DNA of 64,000 nt from Trichobilharzia regenti (Eukaryota > Platyhelminthes > Trematoda > Strigeidida > Schistosomatidae), in the NCBI GenBank assembly GCA_944472135.2, contig OX235265.1, positions 39,901,459 to 39,965,458 of the forward strand, given 5' to 3'. The notes under the pieces are model-generated. The model did not search any database and was not told the origin of the DNA. It saw only the letters and a program-made list of their open reading frames with translations. Shown one piece after another: positions 23,401 through 35,400 of this stretch. The position numbers were made by a program, and so were the translations under genes. Position 1 is the stretch's first letter. The number at the start of each line of letters is the position of its first letter.

Positions 23401-26400
23401 CGCACATATGTGCAAAGTTCTATGTCGAAAACAGACAGACAGAGAGGTCAGAGGGCACAGCGTCTTGGAAGACATTGGTTGAACGATTGGTGTCGGAGTT
23501 CGACAGCGCAATAGACAGACAGTAATGTAACAACAGAAGACAAGGGCGAAGCAACAGATCGTTTTATTATGAAAATCAACACGTATTTATACATCTTTCA
23601 ACTACATTATTATAGACAAGCGCAGTCATCTGATTGGTTGTTTAGGTAGACAAACGCAGGCTTCTGATTGGTTGTTTCGGGATTCCTTGACAAATAGAGT
23701 TCTCTCTGCGAATCATATTTTGCCACGTTAACTTTGCTGTGATTGGTTGTTGACTCAGGCTTGTTCATATTTTCTCACGGCCCATATTAGTGACCTAGAC
23801 CTTAACGTAGATTAGTGCCAACCAATCGGCTAGCAGCCTGCTCTCACCACACTCGTCCCCCCGTCAAATAGCTTCGTGCGCAGACGTTCCGACCTTCTGG
23901 GTGCTACATCCTCTAGTTGAGGATTGTTACTGACCGGCTTGTCCCACTGTACCCATCTTTGGAGCTGACTGGCGTTAACTCGTTTCTGTTTATCACCTCT
24001 TCGGATGGTATATACTTGACCCCGTCTTTTTGTGATTGTGTATGGTCCTTCCCACTTTGGAAGGAGTTTCCGTGAACCTAGCCCGCCTCCAACTGTATAT
24101 CTCCTGTCTCTACACTTCACTTGGTCCCCGACTGCAAAGGTAATGCACTGCGTCCTTTCTTTCATCTGAGACTTCATGACATCACTGCGCTGCTTCCGTA
24201 TTACATTCTTGACTGCCTCTTTCCTCTCTGCTTTTAATTTCGTCGTACTCCACTTTTGGTGCATGGGCCAGGTCTCATTGTGTACCGGTAATCGTGGTTT
24301 TCTACCATACATCAGTTGGAAGGGTGACTTCTTCGTTGTTTCCTGAGTGGTAGCGCGATGTGTTAGTAAAATCAGTGGAAGCTCCGTTTCCCAGTTCCCG
24401 CCCTTCGAGGCCAGCCACTCCTTCAGTGTACGGTTGTTTCTCTCCGTTAGGCCATTCGTTTGTGGATGGTATGGGGTCGTTCTGATCCTCTTGATGCCCA
24501 GCTGTTGCAAACGGGAAGTAAACTCTTCACTCTCGAAACAGGGACCTTGGTCTGTCAGTATTGTCTTCGGTACGCCGTGGTCTGCAACAATGTGTCTAAC
24601 TACTGCATCTGTCACGGTTCTTGCACGTTGGTCTGGGATTGCTACGGCGTCTACCCATCGTGTCGCGTGTTCCGTCATCACCAAGAGGTACTGATTACCA
24701 TTGGATGTCTGAGGAAATGGACCCATGACATCTACGGACCACAAGTCACCTATCGCGGTAACTGGAATCGACTGAAGTGGTGGTCGTATACACCGGTCAC
24801 CTTTCATCAGCTGGCACCGTGGACATCCAAGTACGTATCTTGCTACGTCTTCTCTCATACCTGGCCAGTACATACTTTGTCTTAGGAGATCGGTCGTTCT
24901 GGCCACGCCTGTATGCGCTAGCTGGTGACATTCTTCTATCATGTCGTGGCGCGACGATTGAGGTATGACAGCCAGCCAGCTTCCGTCGTTCTCTCGCCAG
25001 GTCAGAGTCCCGTAGGCATTCACTCTGAGTCGATCCCTCTGTCTGAGTAGTGTGGTTAGCTCCTTACTCGCCGTAGTTTGATCCACTTCTATTCCGTTGG
25101 TGATCACCTGTATTACTGTATTCAGCGTATCGTCCAACCTCTGCCTACGTGCAAGTCTTAGTGGGTCTTGTTCTACTGCATGCACTCCGTAAGCGACCTC
25201 GGGCAACTCAGACTCATCTTCTGGTCTCGATAACAAATCTGCCAAGACATTTTCACTTCCAGGAACGTGTGAGATCGTAAAATCGTACTCCTGAAGACGC
25301 AACATCCACCGTGACAACTTCCCCCGTGGGTCTCTCGCTGTCTTCAAAAATTGTAGCGGCTTATGATCAGTTTCGATGTGGAACCGCCGGCCGAGTAAAT
25401 AAGGTCTCCATTTGTCGACTGCCCATACCATTGCTAAACATTCTTTTTCTATCGTTGAATACTTTCTCTCTGCGAGTGTCAAAACCCTACTGGCATACTC
25501 AACGATTCCCTCGTCCTGTCTTAGGACCGCACCTATAGCGTAGTCACTGGCATCTGTGCACACTGTGAACTGTCTTCCTGGCACAGGTAGTTTTAGCGTC
25601 ATTTGTTGGTGGTCGAGCAGCTGTTTAATTCTGTCGAATGTCCTCTGCGATTCTTCCGACCAAACAAACTTTGGCTCACCTAGTAGCCTGTATAGAGGGG
25701 CTGCTATCTCATTGAAGTTCTTCACGAAGCGGCTATAAAACGCTGCTCTACCCAAGAATTGTCTCAGTTTTCTCTTTGAATTCGGGGCTGGAATCGTTTT
25801 AATCGTCAAAATTTTCTCCGGCAGTGGTTTAATCTCACCATTTCCCACTTTATGTCCCAACAGAGTAACATTCTTTTTGGCTATCTGGGACTTGGTTTTG
25901 TTGACGCGTAGTCCAAACTCTTCGATGCGTCGCAGCACGGCTTCTACATGGTTGACGTGATCGTTTTCGTTTTGACTGTATATGACGAGATCATCACCAT
26001 AAACCTCCACGTTTTTCAAGTTCCTAAGTAATAGCTTCATCAGTCGTCTGAACGTAAACGGTGCACCTGCTAGTCCAAACGGCATGCGTTTAAATCGATA
26101 TTGTGTCTGACCCACGATGAAAGCCGTCTTATCTCTATCACCTTGTTTTATCGGTATCTGCCAGTATCCTGAGCGAAGATCGAGAACCGAAAACACATTC
26201 GCGCCTTGTAGGCGATCTAAAGTTTCTACCACTGTTGGCATGGCACACGGTCTTAACTCTGTCATACTGTTTAACTGTCGAAAATCAACACAGAATCTAT
26301 ACTAAAAAAAAAAAATCCCACTCACCAGCACTGGAGAGTTGTACGGGCTATCAGCTTCCTCAATAATGTCATCTTTTAACATCTCTTGCACTTGTCGCTC

Positions 26401-29400
26401 CACTTCGCCTTCCAGATGACATGGAACTCTTCGCGTTGTAAATGACCTTACTTTCGGATCACTTAACGGAATTTCATGATTCACCTTATCGCAATAACCG
26501 TATGGGTCGCCATCTCCAGTGAACAGATGATCGTATTTACTAATTAACTCTGTCACATTGTGTACCGTCGGCAGCTTAATCGCTGCTATCTCGCTGGTCT
26601 CATACATGTTGATATGCCCGTATTTCGTGACCACCACGTTCGCTTGCGTGTCGATTATGGCACCAATCTCACGCAGAAAATCCGCTCCTAATATCGTTCG
26701 CTGTAGTTCGGGTACAACAATGAAAGGAAACGTCACCTCGCAGCCACCAACAACGACCGTACAGTTCGATCTACCCGTTATACGCAACACATACCCGCCT
26801 ACTGTTTGTACTGTCAATGAACACGGGCTAACACTCTTACATAAATTCTTATCTATTAACGACACGGCCGCCCCTGTATCTATCAAACATACTACTTCTC
26901 GATCATTCACTCGCAACTTCGAATACAGAGCGCCTTTCTCAATAGCCCCCACTAAATCTAGGTTCATACGAAAGAAAGAACAAGCATTATACCGTCTGAA
27001 ATTTTTTCTTTTCCGCCTTTCTGGGCAGTATCTTCTCCAGTGTCCCGGCTTACCGCATTCAAAACACCGGTCTTTTCTATCAGCCAACTTTAACGCCGCC
27101 ACTTCCCGCTGCAATGCTTCAATTTTCTGCTCATACTCGTTTGGTTTTGGTTGGTCTATAGCGGCTACCGTTGTGCTCAGCAGCTGTCTGGTCACCTTCG
27201 CCAGCTCGCTAATATCCATCGGCTGCGTTGCGTTAACCAGTTGTAATCGCTGAGAAATGTGGTCTGGGACACTCTCGATGAATTGGGAAGACAGTAACTG
27301 CGCTTCTGATTCTTCATCTAAAGTGGGAAGTGCGCGTCGAAGTAGATTAGTCAGTTTCACCGCCAACACTAGCGGGTCTCCATCAGGTCCAAGCTTCATT
27401 GACCGGAACTGCTGCATTGCTAGCTGTCTGTCTGTTTCGCTGTCAAACTCGGAAACTAGTCGTTCAACCAATTTCTTCCAAGACGCTGTGCCATTTGACC
27501 TGTCTACGCTGTCATATGCAGCCTTCGCTCGGCCTCTCAACAGCGTCCCCAAGACAACTGCCTTCGCTGCCTGCTCCTTGACACCCACCAGCTCAGCAAC
27601 AGCCTCGAAGTCACGTAAGAAGCTCCTTATGTCTCCTTCTTCAAACGCAGCTGGCCACGGGATCTTCATTTTCTGGAGGCAGCGACACCAAATGTAACAA
27701 CAGAAGACAAGGGCGAAGCAACAGATCGTTTTATTATGAAAATCAACACGTATTTATACATCTTTCAACTACATTATTATAGACAAGCGCAGTCATCTGA
27801 TTGGTTGTTTAGGTAGACAAACGCAGGCTTCTGATTGGTTGTTTCGGGATTCCTTGACAAATAGAGTTCTCTCTGCGAATCATATTTTGCCACGTTAACT
27901 TTGCTGTGATTGGTTGTTGACTCAGGCTTGTTCATATTTTCTCACGGCCCATATTAGTGACCTAGACCTTAACGTAGATTAGTGCCAACCAATCGGCTAG
28001 CAGCCTGCTCTCACCACACTATGTCGAAAACAGACAGACAGAGAGGTCAGAGGGCACAGCGTCTTGGAAGACATTGGTTGGACGATTGGTGTCGGAGTTC
28101 GACAGCGCAATAGACAGACAGTAATGCAGCAGTTCCGTTCAACGAAGCTGGGACCCGATGGAGACCCTTTAGTATTTGCGGTGAAATTGACGAATCTACT
28201 TCGACGTGCGCTTCCCACTTTGGATGAAGAATCAGAGGCGCAGTTACCGAGTTCCCAGTTCATCGAGTGTCCCAGACAACATTTCTCAGCGATTACAACT
28301 AGTTACCGCAGTGCAGCCGATGGATATTAGTGAGCTGGCGGTGACCAGACAGCTGATGAGCACAACTGTAGCCGCTATAGAGCAACCAAAACCAAACGAA
28401 TACGAGCAGAAAATCGAAGAGTTGCAATGTGAAGTAGCCGCGCTGAGACTGAGCGTGCGGAGAGACCGGTGTTTCGCATGTGGTAAACTAGGCCAATGGA
28501 GAAATCGCTGCCCGGAGAGACGACAAAGAAGAAGTTTTAAAAGATATACTGTGCCTTTTTCCTGTGTTCCGAGACTTGAGGTAATAGGGGCGATATATTC
28601 GAAGTTATGTGTAAATAATCGCGAATTGGTGTGTTTAATTGACACAAGGGCAGCAGTCTCACTCGTAGATAGGAGCCTATGTTAGAGTATAAGACCGTGT
28701 TCGTTGACAGTACAGACAGTCTTGGGTCACGTGTTAAGAATTGAGGGAGTGTCAGACTGGAGAGTTAGAATTGGAAAGGATAGTTTGACTTTCCCATTCT
28801 TGGTCGTACCTGAATTGCCGCACATTGATTAAATATTTAATACTTTAATAGTCAACAACCAATTGTATTTAAAGTCGTGAGTGAGGCGAACGAAATACAA
28901 ACAACAAAATGGCGTGTGTTAGGGAATTTATATCTACATGACACAATCATTTAGTACTTTTCTCTCTTCTACTTAGTCGTCCTGCCAAAAGTCCAGTATG
29001 CTAACCGGTTATGTAATACACTATATCATCAAGTTTAGATAATTTTTTTTTCATAAGTACGCAGTAAATATAATTTATAAAAAAACTTACCTGAGAAACA
29101 AAAAGTTTGTTGAATTCATGTATACCGGTTTTTGCTCGATCTAAACAAAGCAATGACTCCAGAAACATAAGATCTGATATTGCATTTTGAGCACTTATCA
29201 ATTCACGAAGAATAATAACTTCCTGTCTAAATTAAACAATTACGATCATATAACCATGGTATAAAAAAAAATCTAACTTGATTATTTGTGAAATATAGGA
29301 AAACGCTTTTGTAAAAACATTTCCATCAATTGTAGAAAGTCTACTTAGTATATCTGAGACAGATTTAATCGCTGTAGTACACTTTGTAATCAAAAATAAA

Positions 29401-32400
29401 GGATTCTCTGTAAAATTTCGATATCTAATTCAAAAATCATTAAGGATTAAGGATAATCAACTGAGCAATACATGAGTTGAGAAAAATTCGACAGACAAAA
29501 ACACTTTACCTGATTGTATTTACTGCAACATACATGCAAACAGAAAGAAATAGTGAATAACATTGTTGCGCTGACAAATCACCCTGCCAACAATGGATGA
29601 ATACATTTCATTGACATGCTTGACGCGTTATTTATAAATGAATACAAAAAATGCCATATCTCTACAACAGAAAATCTTGACTGACCAATTCACACATTGT
29701 AAATACAACAAATAAAATATGCGGTGGTAGGTTCGGCAGCCCTGGATGTAAAACTTCGACCGGAACAAGCTGGATTCAGGAGAAACAAGTCATGTATTGA
29801 TCAAATCGCCACTCTACGGATCATCTTTGAACAAAGCTTAGAATGGCAGTCACCTCTCCACCTCACTCAACTTCATCGACTTTGAAAAGGCCTTCAGCGG
29901 ACAGCGTTGATCGAGAGGTGATTTGGCAACTACTTCGCTACTACGGGGTGCCATCGACAATTATACATCTCATCCAACAGTTATACTACAATGCTGCATG
30001 CCAAGTAATCCACAACGGGAAACTTACGGAAGCCTTCGAAGTGAGACAAGGCTGTCTACTATCGCCAATGATCTTCCTGATTGCAATTGATTGGATAATG
30101 CGACAGACAACGACAACCAACGAGGGAACAGGCATAAAATGGACTGACACAAAAGACTTGGAGGATCTGGATTTCGCCGATGATATATGTCTGATTTCCT
30201 ATAAACTGGAAGATATGCAAGTGAAAAGTAACAAGTTGGCAGAAGAAGCATCAAAGATAGGACTTCCTTCAGGTGAACATAGATAAAACAGATTCCTGGC
30301 CAACACGAACACCAACAGCAACAACAACAGACAACAATCACCCAGCATAAATGGGAGGAACCTGAAAAAAACAACCTAATACACCTAACCACCTGGGAAG
30401 CATAGTTTCAACTACAGGCGAGGATATCAAAACCAGAATCGGAAAAGCAGGACAAGCTTTCATTTCTCTCAAGTCTGTGTGGAGGTCAACAGCACTCAGA
30501 ACCAAAAATAAGATCCGGATTTTCAACTCCAATGTGAAGTCAGTGCCACTTCCTATACAGATCAGAGACTTGGCGCGTCATAAAGAGCATCTCAAGCAAA
30601 CTTCAGACCTTCATTAACAGCTGTCTTCGCTCGATACTCAAGATCATATGGCCGACCAGAAAAGATCAGGAACAGGGATCTCTGCCAACGAGCGAACCAA
30701 CCAGGAACCGCTTGTGAAACAAACAGGCACGAAGAAATGTAGGTGGATTGGCTATACTCTGAGGAAAATATGGAGTGACATCACTAGGCAGGCCATCGAT
30801 CGAGTGAAACCCGAAAGGGAAGCGGCGAGTTGGTCGTCCAAGGGTGACTTGGAGGAGGTCAAGTGAAGAAAAAATGAAAGCATGTGGGCAGACTTGGAGG
30901 GGAGTGAAAAAGTTGGCAGAAAACCGAAGGCAATCGAGACGCGTGGCTGAAGCCCTAAGTTCCTCTAGGAATTAAAGGATATAATAATAATAATAATAAT
31001 AGGATTCAGCAGCAGAACGCTATCCAGACACTCGACAGATCTAGTTTCGATATCCCGCTGGTGAAGTCTCAATCTTGGTCAACACTAACCCCAAAAACGA
31101 GAAGCTCGGATGTATATTTAGCAAGACTATCACGCCATAAAACCTACTCAACACTCAAAGCAATGAAAACAATGATAAGTCAGTGATGTAATTAACTTGC
31201 ATGACACACACCATGTCTTCAGAACAAATGTTTAGACTGTCAATAAATAGAATATCTCAAACTAACCATTAGTGATAAACAACCTCAATTTAAAAATCAC
31301 AATCAGATAAAACCACGGATTTCAACAGTAGTACCCATATCTTAATAAAACATACTTCAACTCAATTTCAGGTTGAAACTAAGCCCGGATTAGATCTTAG
31401 ATGATTAATATTTCTGTGTAAGATGTGATAACTTGAACACAACCGTGAAAGAAGCGATGATACAGTCGTACAATCATAAAAGATTCATAGAATGTAGGGA
31501 AAAATCAGTAACTTAGTTCAAGGTTGTGATGCGTTTGGTAATAGGATGGTACAAAAAATTATTAGGATTGAGTGGAAGTTAGTATAAATTCAATAAATGG
31601 TAAAGCAGAAGTGGAGATGAGTTCTCAAAAAACAGTTATTACATTGAGAAAGTTTGTACCTTTTATAAATTTGGAGTGTTACTGGAAGACGGAGATCATC
31701 TACAACATCTGATGTATTTGCTTGCGCTTTACAATTCGAACAGTCTGATCACGTATCTACTTGTCGAGTTGGCAAATATGAAAAAAATTAAGAGTATTTC
31801 AATTACACAAAGTGACAGAAAGGATTTAAGAATAATTAACACAACGTTTGGTAATCAAATCAAATAAGGATTACCAAGGTAGTTAAGAGTAACAATAAAC
31901 TGTTTTTGACCACACAAGGAGGGGGGCTTAAGTTTATGAATAGCTATAGCCTCGGCGTATTTCAATAAGCGCCCTTGACCGTTTTTATAGAAGAGTCTAA
32001 AAGCTGTGTTAACATCAGTCTTATGGTTCACCTCGATTAGGTGTTTGGCTATAGATGAAGTTGATAATCTGACACCTGCGTCTATTGATTTCCCACAATT
32101 CTTTTGTCTTTGTAACCATTTCGGGATATTCTCCCCCACCATCACATGCAAAGTACTATTACCACTCTCTATGTATATGTGTCCTCACAGACACGAGAAT
32201 TGGTAAATAGTGTTGGATGTGACATAATCCTTGTGCACTTTTGAGGTTTGCAGCGAAGCATATTCCTCGCTTTCTCAACATTTACAAGCTGGGCTGCATA
32301 ACAGGTTCTACGGATGATCGAACTCAACCTTTGTCTCAAAATCCTACTGTTTATTTCCCCGTTATATGGTAATTTGATGAAAACATTTTTCTTAGGGGCA

Positions 32401-35400
32401 GTATGGATTGTAGGTTTACAGACTAATTGACTTCTACACCTGTTTAGAAATTTTAAAGGATATCCGTTTTCAACAAGAGTATCCATCAATATTTTGTTCT
32501 TTGTCTATAACATCAGCCGTATAAATACAAATACGTTGAATCCTCTTAAATAGACATTTCACTAAGCCTCTCTTATACTGTAATGGACAGAAACTGTGAA
32601 AATTAAGGTACTGCCCTGTCCAAGTGGGCTTTCTGAACATTGATAGTCTTATTGAACCATCATCTCTCCGACTCAGAAGTATGTCTAAAAATGCAAGCTG
32701 GTTGCAACTTTCTTCCTCGCATGTAAGACTTATATGATTCTGTGCAGAGTTAAGTCTGTCTAATAGACGACTCGCATCTTCATGATCGTCGCATATCTAA
32801 ATGATATCATCTACATATCTCCTATAGAAGGGCAATTTAGAAATTAAATCAAGGAACAAGTTCTCAACATAAGACATGTAAACGTCCGCTAACAAAGGTC
32901 CTAATGGACTCCCTATAGCAACACCATCCACTTGTCGAAAATGCTCACCTTCAAGCGTGAAATGGACGTTGTCAGTACATAATAGTAATAAATCTTTCAA
33001 ATAAGTTAAAGGAAAAGGAAATGAAAAGCAACTAGAAGATATATAGTCACAAAGAATATCAACAGTCTTAACCAATGGTACATTAGTAAACAAAGAATTA
33101 ACATCAAATGAATACATTTTCCTATCTTTTATGTTCATATCTACAAGACAGTCAACAAGTTCAAATGTATCTTTCAAAATAAACTTACATAATTCATTGC
33201 GTACTGGACTTAAAATATCAACTAACCATTTTGCTAATTTATGTGTTGGAAAGTGACGCATTGATAGAATTGGACGTAATGGATTATCAACCTTATGAAT
33301 CTTGGGTAATCCATGGAGGTTTGGGAAGTCAGATACCATGGGTTTCAAGGAATTAAACTCCTGTTTATCGATAATGTCCATGCCACGAAGTTTTACTAAG
33401 TGAGGAGTTACTTTTCCTTCCAATTTTCTGATATCATCAGAAGGAACATCGGCTATGAATTTGCTTTTGTCACTAAGGATGGATAACATTTTTGTTTTGT
33501 AATCGCTTCTGTACATTACAACTACACCAGATCTTTTGTCAGGTTTCAAAATAACTAAATCGGATCTATTACGTAATTGCTTTAGGGCTTTAAAATGAGT
33601 TGATGTTAAAATGCTTCTTTGTTTCCGACTTGAATTACGGAATTGGTGTGCCACATCTACAAATTTAACTTTGAACCAACTTCGGTCATCTGTCGGGGAA
33701 GGAGTTAGAGAACTTAACTGACATACAAATTTTCGAACTGAGAATGGATTGCTAAGTCTGAAAAGGTGAAATTGGATTTTTATAAATCTTGTCTCTCAAG
33801 TCACACATTCCCGAAGGCATTTTACAAATCTCTTCGATCTTCTAAACTTCAACCGAATTTTTGAAATCTTTTTCGCCTTACGAAATCGAACATTGACAAT
33901 TCTAATGAAAAGCTATGTGGATTATTAGAACTCCATTTATTGTCATCAAAATTTGGTTGAAGTTTAGAAGACAAATAGATGACAATAAATGGAGTTCTAA
34001 TAATCCACATAGCTTTTCATTAGAATTGTCAATGTTCGATTTCGTAAGGCGAAAAAGATTTCAAAAATTCGGTTGAAGTTTAGAAGATCGAAGAGATTTG
34101 TAAAATGCCTTCGGGAATGTGTGACTTGAGAGACAAGATTTATAAAAATCCAATTTCACCTTTTCAGACTTAGCAATCCATTCTCAGTTCGAAAATTTGT
34201 ATGTCAGTTAAGTTCTCTAACTCCTTCCCCGACAGATGACCGAAGTTGGTTCAAAGTTAAATTTGTAGATGTGGCACACCAATTCCGTAATTCAAGTCGG
34301 AAACAAAGAAGCATTTTAACATCAACTCATTTTAAAGCCCTAAAGCAATTACGTAATAGATCCGATTTAGTTATTTTGAAACCTGACAAAAGATCTGGTG
34401 TAGTTGTAATGTACAGAAGCGATTACAAAACAAAAATGTTATCCATCCTTAGTGACAAAAGCAAATTCATAGCCGATGTTCCTTCTGATGATATCAGAAA
34501 ATTGGAAGGAAAAGTAACTCCTCACTTAGTAAAACTTCGTGGCATGGACATTATCGATAAACAGGAGTTTAATTCCTTGAAACCCATGGTATCTGACTTC
34601 CCAAACCTCCATGGATTACCCAAGATTCATAAGGTTGATAATCCATTACGTCCAATTCTATCAATGCGTCACTTTCCAACACATAAATTAGCAAAATGGT
34701 TAGTTGATATTTTAAGTCCAGTACGCAATGAATTATGTAAGTTTATTTTGAAAGATACATTTGAACTTGTTGACTGTCTTGTAGATATGAACATAAAAGA
34801 TAGGAAAATGTATTCATTTGATGTTAATTCTTTGTTTACTAATGTACCATTGGTTAAGACTGTTGATATTCTTTGTGACTATATATCTTCTAGTTGCTTT
34901 TCATTTCCTTTTCCTTTAACTTATTTGAAAGATTTATTACTATTATGTACTGACAACGTCCATTTCACGCTTGAAGGTGAGCATTTTCGACAAGTGGATG
35001 GTGTTGCTATAGGGAGTCCATTAGGACCTTTGTTAGCGGACGTTTACATGTCTTATGTTGAGAACTTGTTCCTTGATTTAATTTCTAAATTGCCCTTCTA
35101 TAGGAGATATGTAGATGATATCATTTAGATATGCGACGATCATGAAGATGCGAGTCGTCTATTAGACAGACTTAACTCTGCACAGAATCATATAAGTCTT
35201 ACATGCGAGGAAGAAAGTTGCAACCAGCTTGCATTTTTAGACATACTTCTGAGTCGGAGAGATGATGGTTCAATAAGACTATCAATGTTCAGAAAGCCCA
35301 CTTGGACAGGGCAGTACCTTAATTTTCACAGTTTCTGTCCATTACAGTATAAGAGAGGCTTAGTGAAATGTCTATTTAAGAGGATTCAACGTATTTGTAT

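Larger units (their letters stand above)
23526..28018 (-). mobile_element. Full-length gypsy A retrotransposon, identical LTRs
   Basis: A 4,493-bp Ty3/Gypsy element in minus orientation. The LTRs, 27,693-28,018 (5') and 23,526-23,851 (3'), are 326 bp each and identical by eye, indicating recent insertion. A primer-binding-like TTGGTGTCGCTGCC follows the 5' LTR, and a G-rich tract precedes the 3' LTR. One gag-pol frame of about 1,280 codons (27,669 to 23,830) is broken only by a single in-frame TAG at 26,302-26,304. It sits inside an older provirus of the same family, antisense to it and parallel to the KICS2-like gene. Confidence 0.93.

Noticed and set aside
24347..24885. Long plus-strand open frames opposite gypsy A pol
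   Set aside because: They are antisense shadows of the RNase H/integrase coding strand and have no motif of their own.
26302..26325. Annotating the 24-nt string as a real intron
   Set aside because: Shorter than any intron known to me to be spliced efficiently, and it sits in a homopolymer; kept as a finding only.
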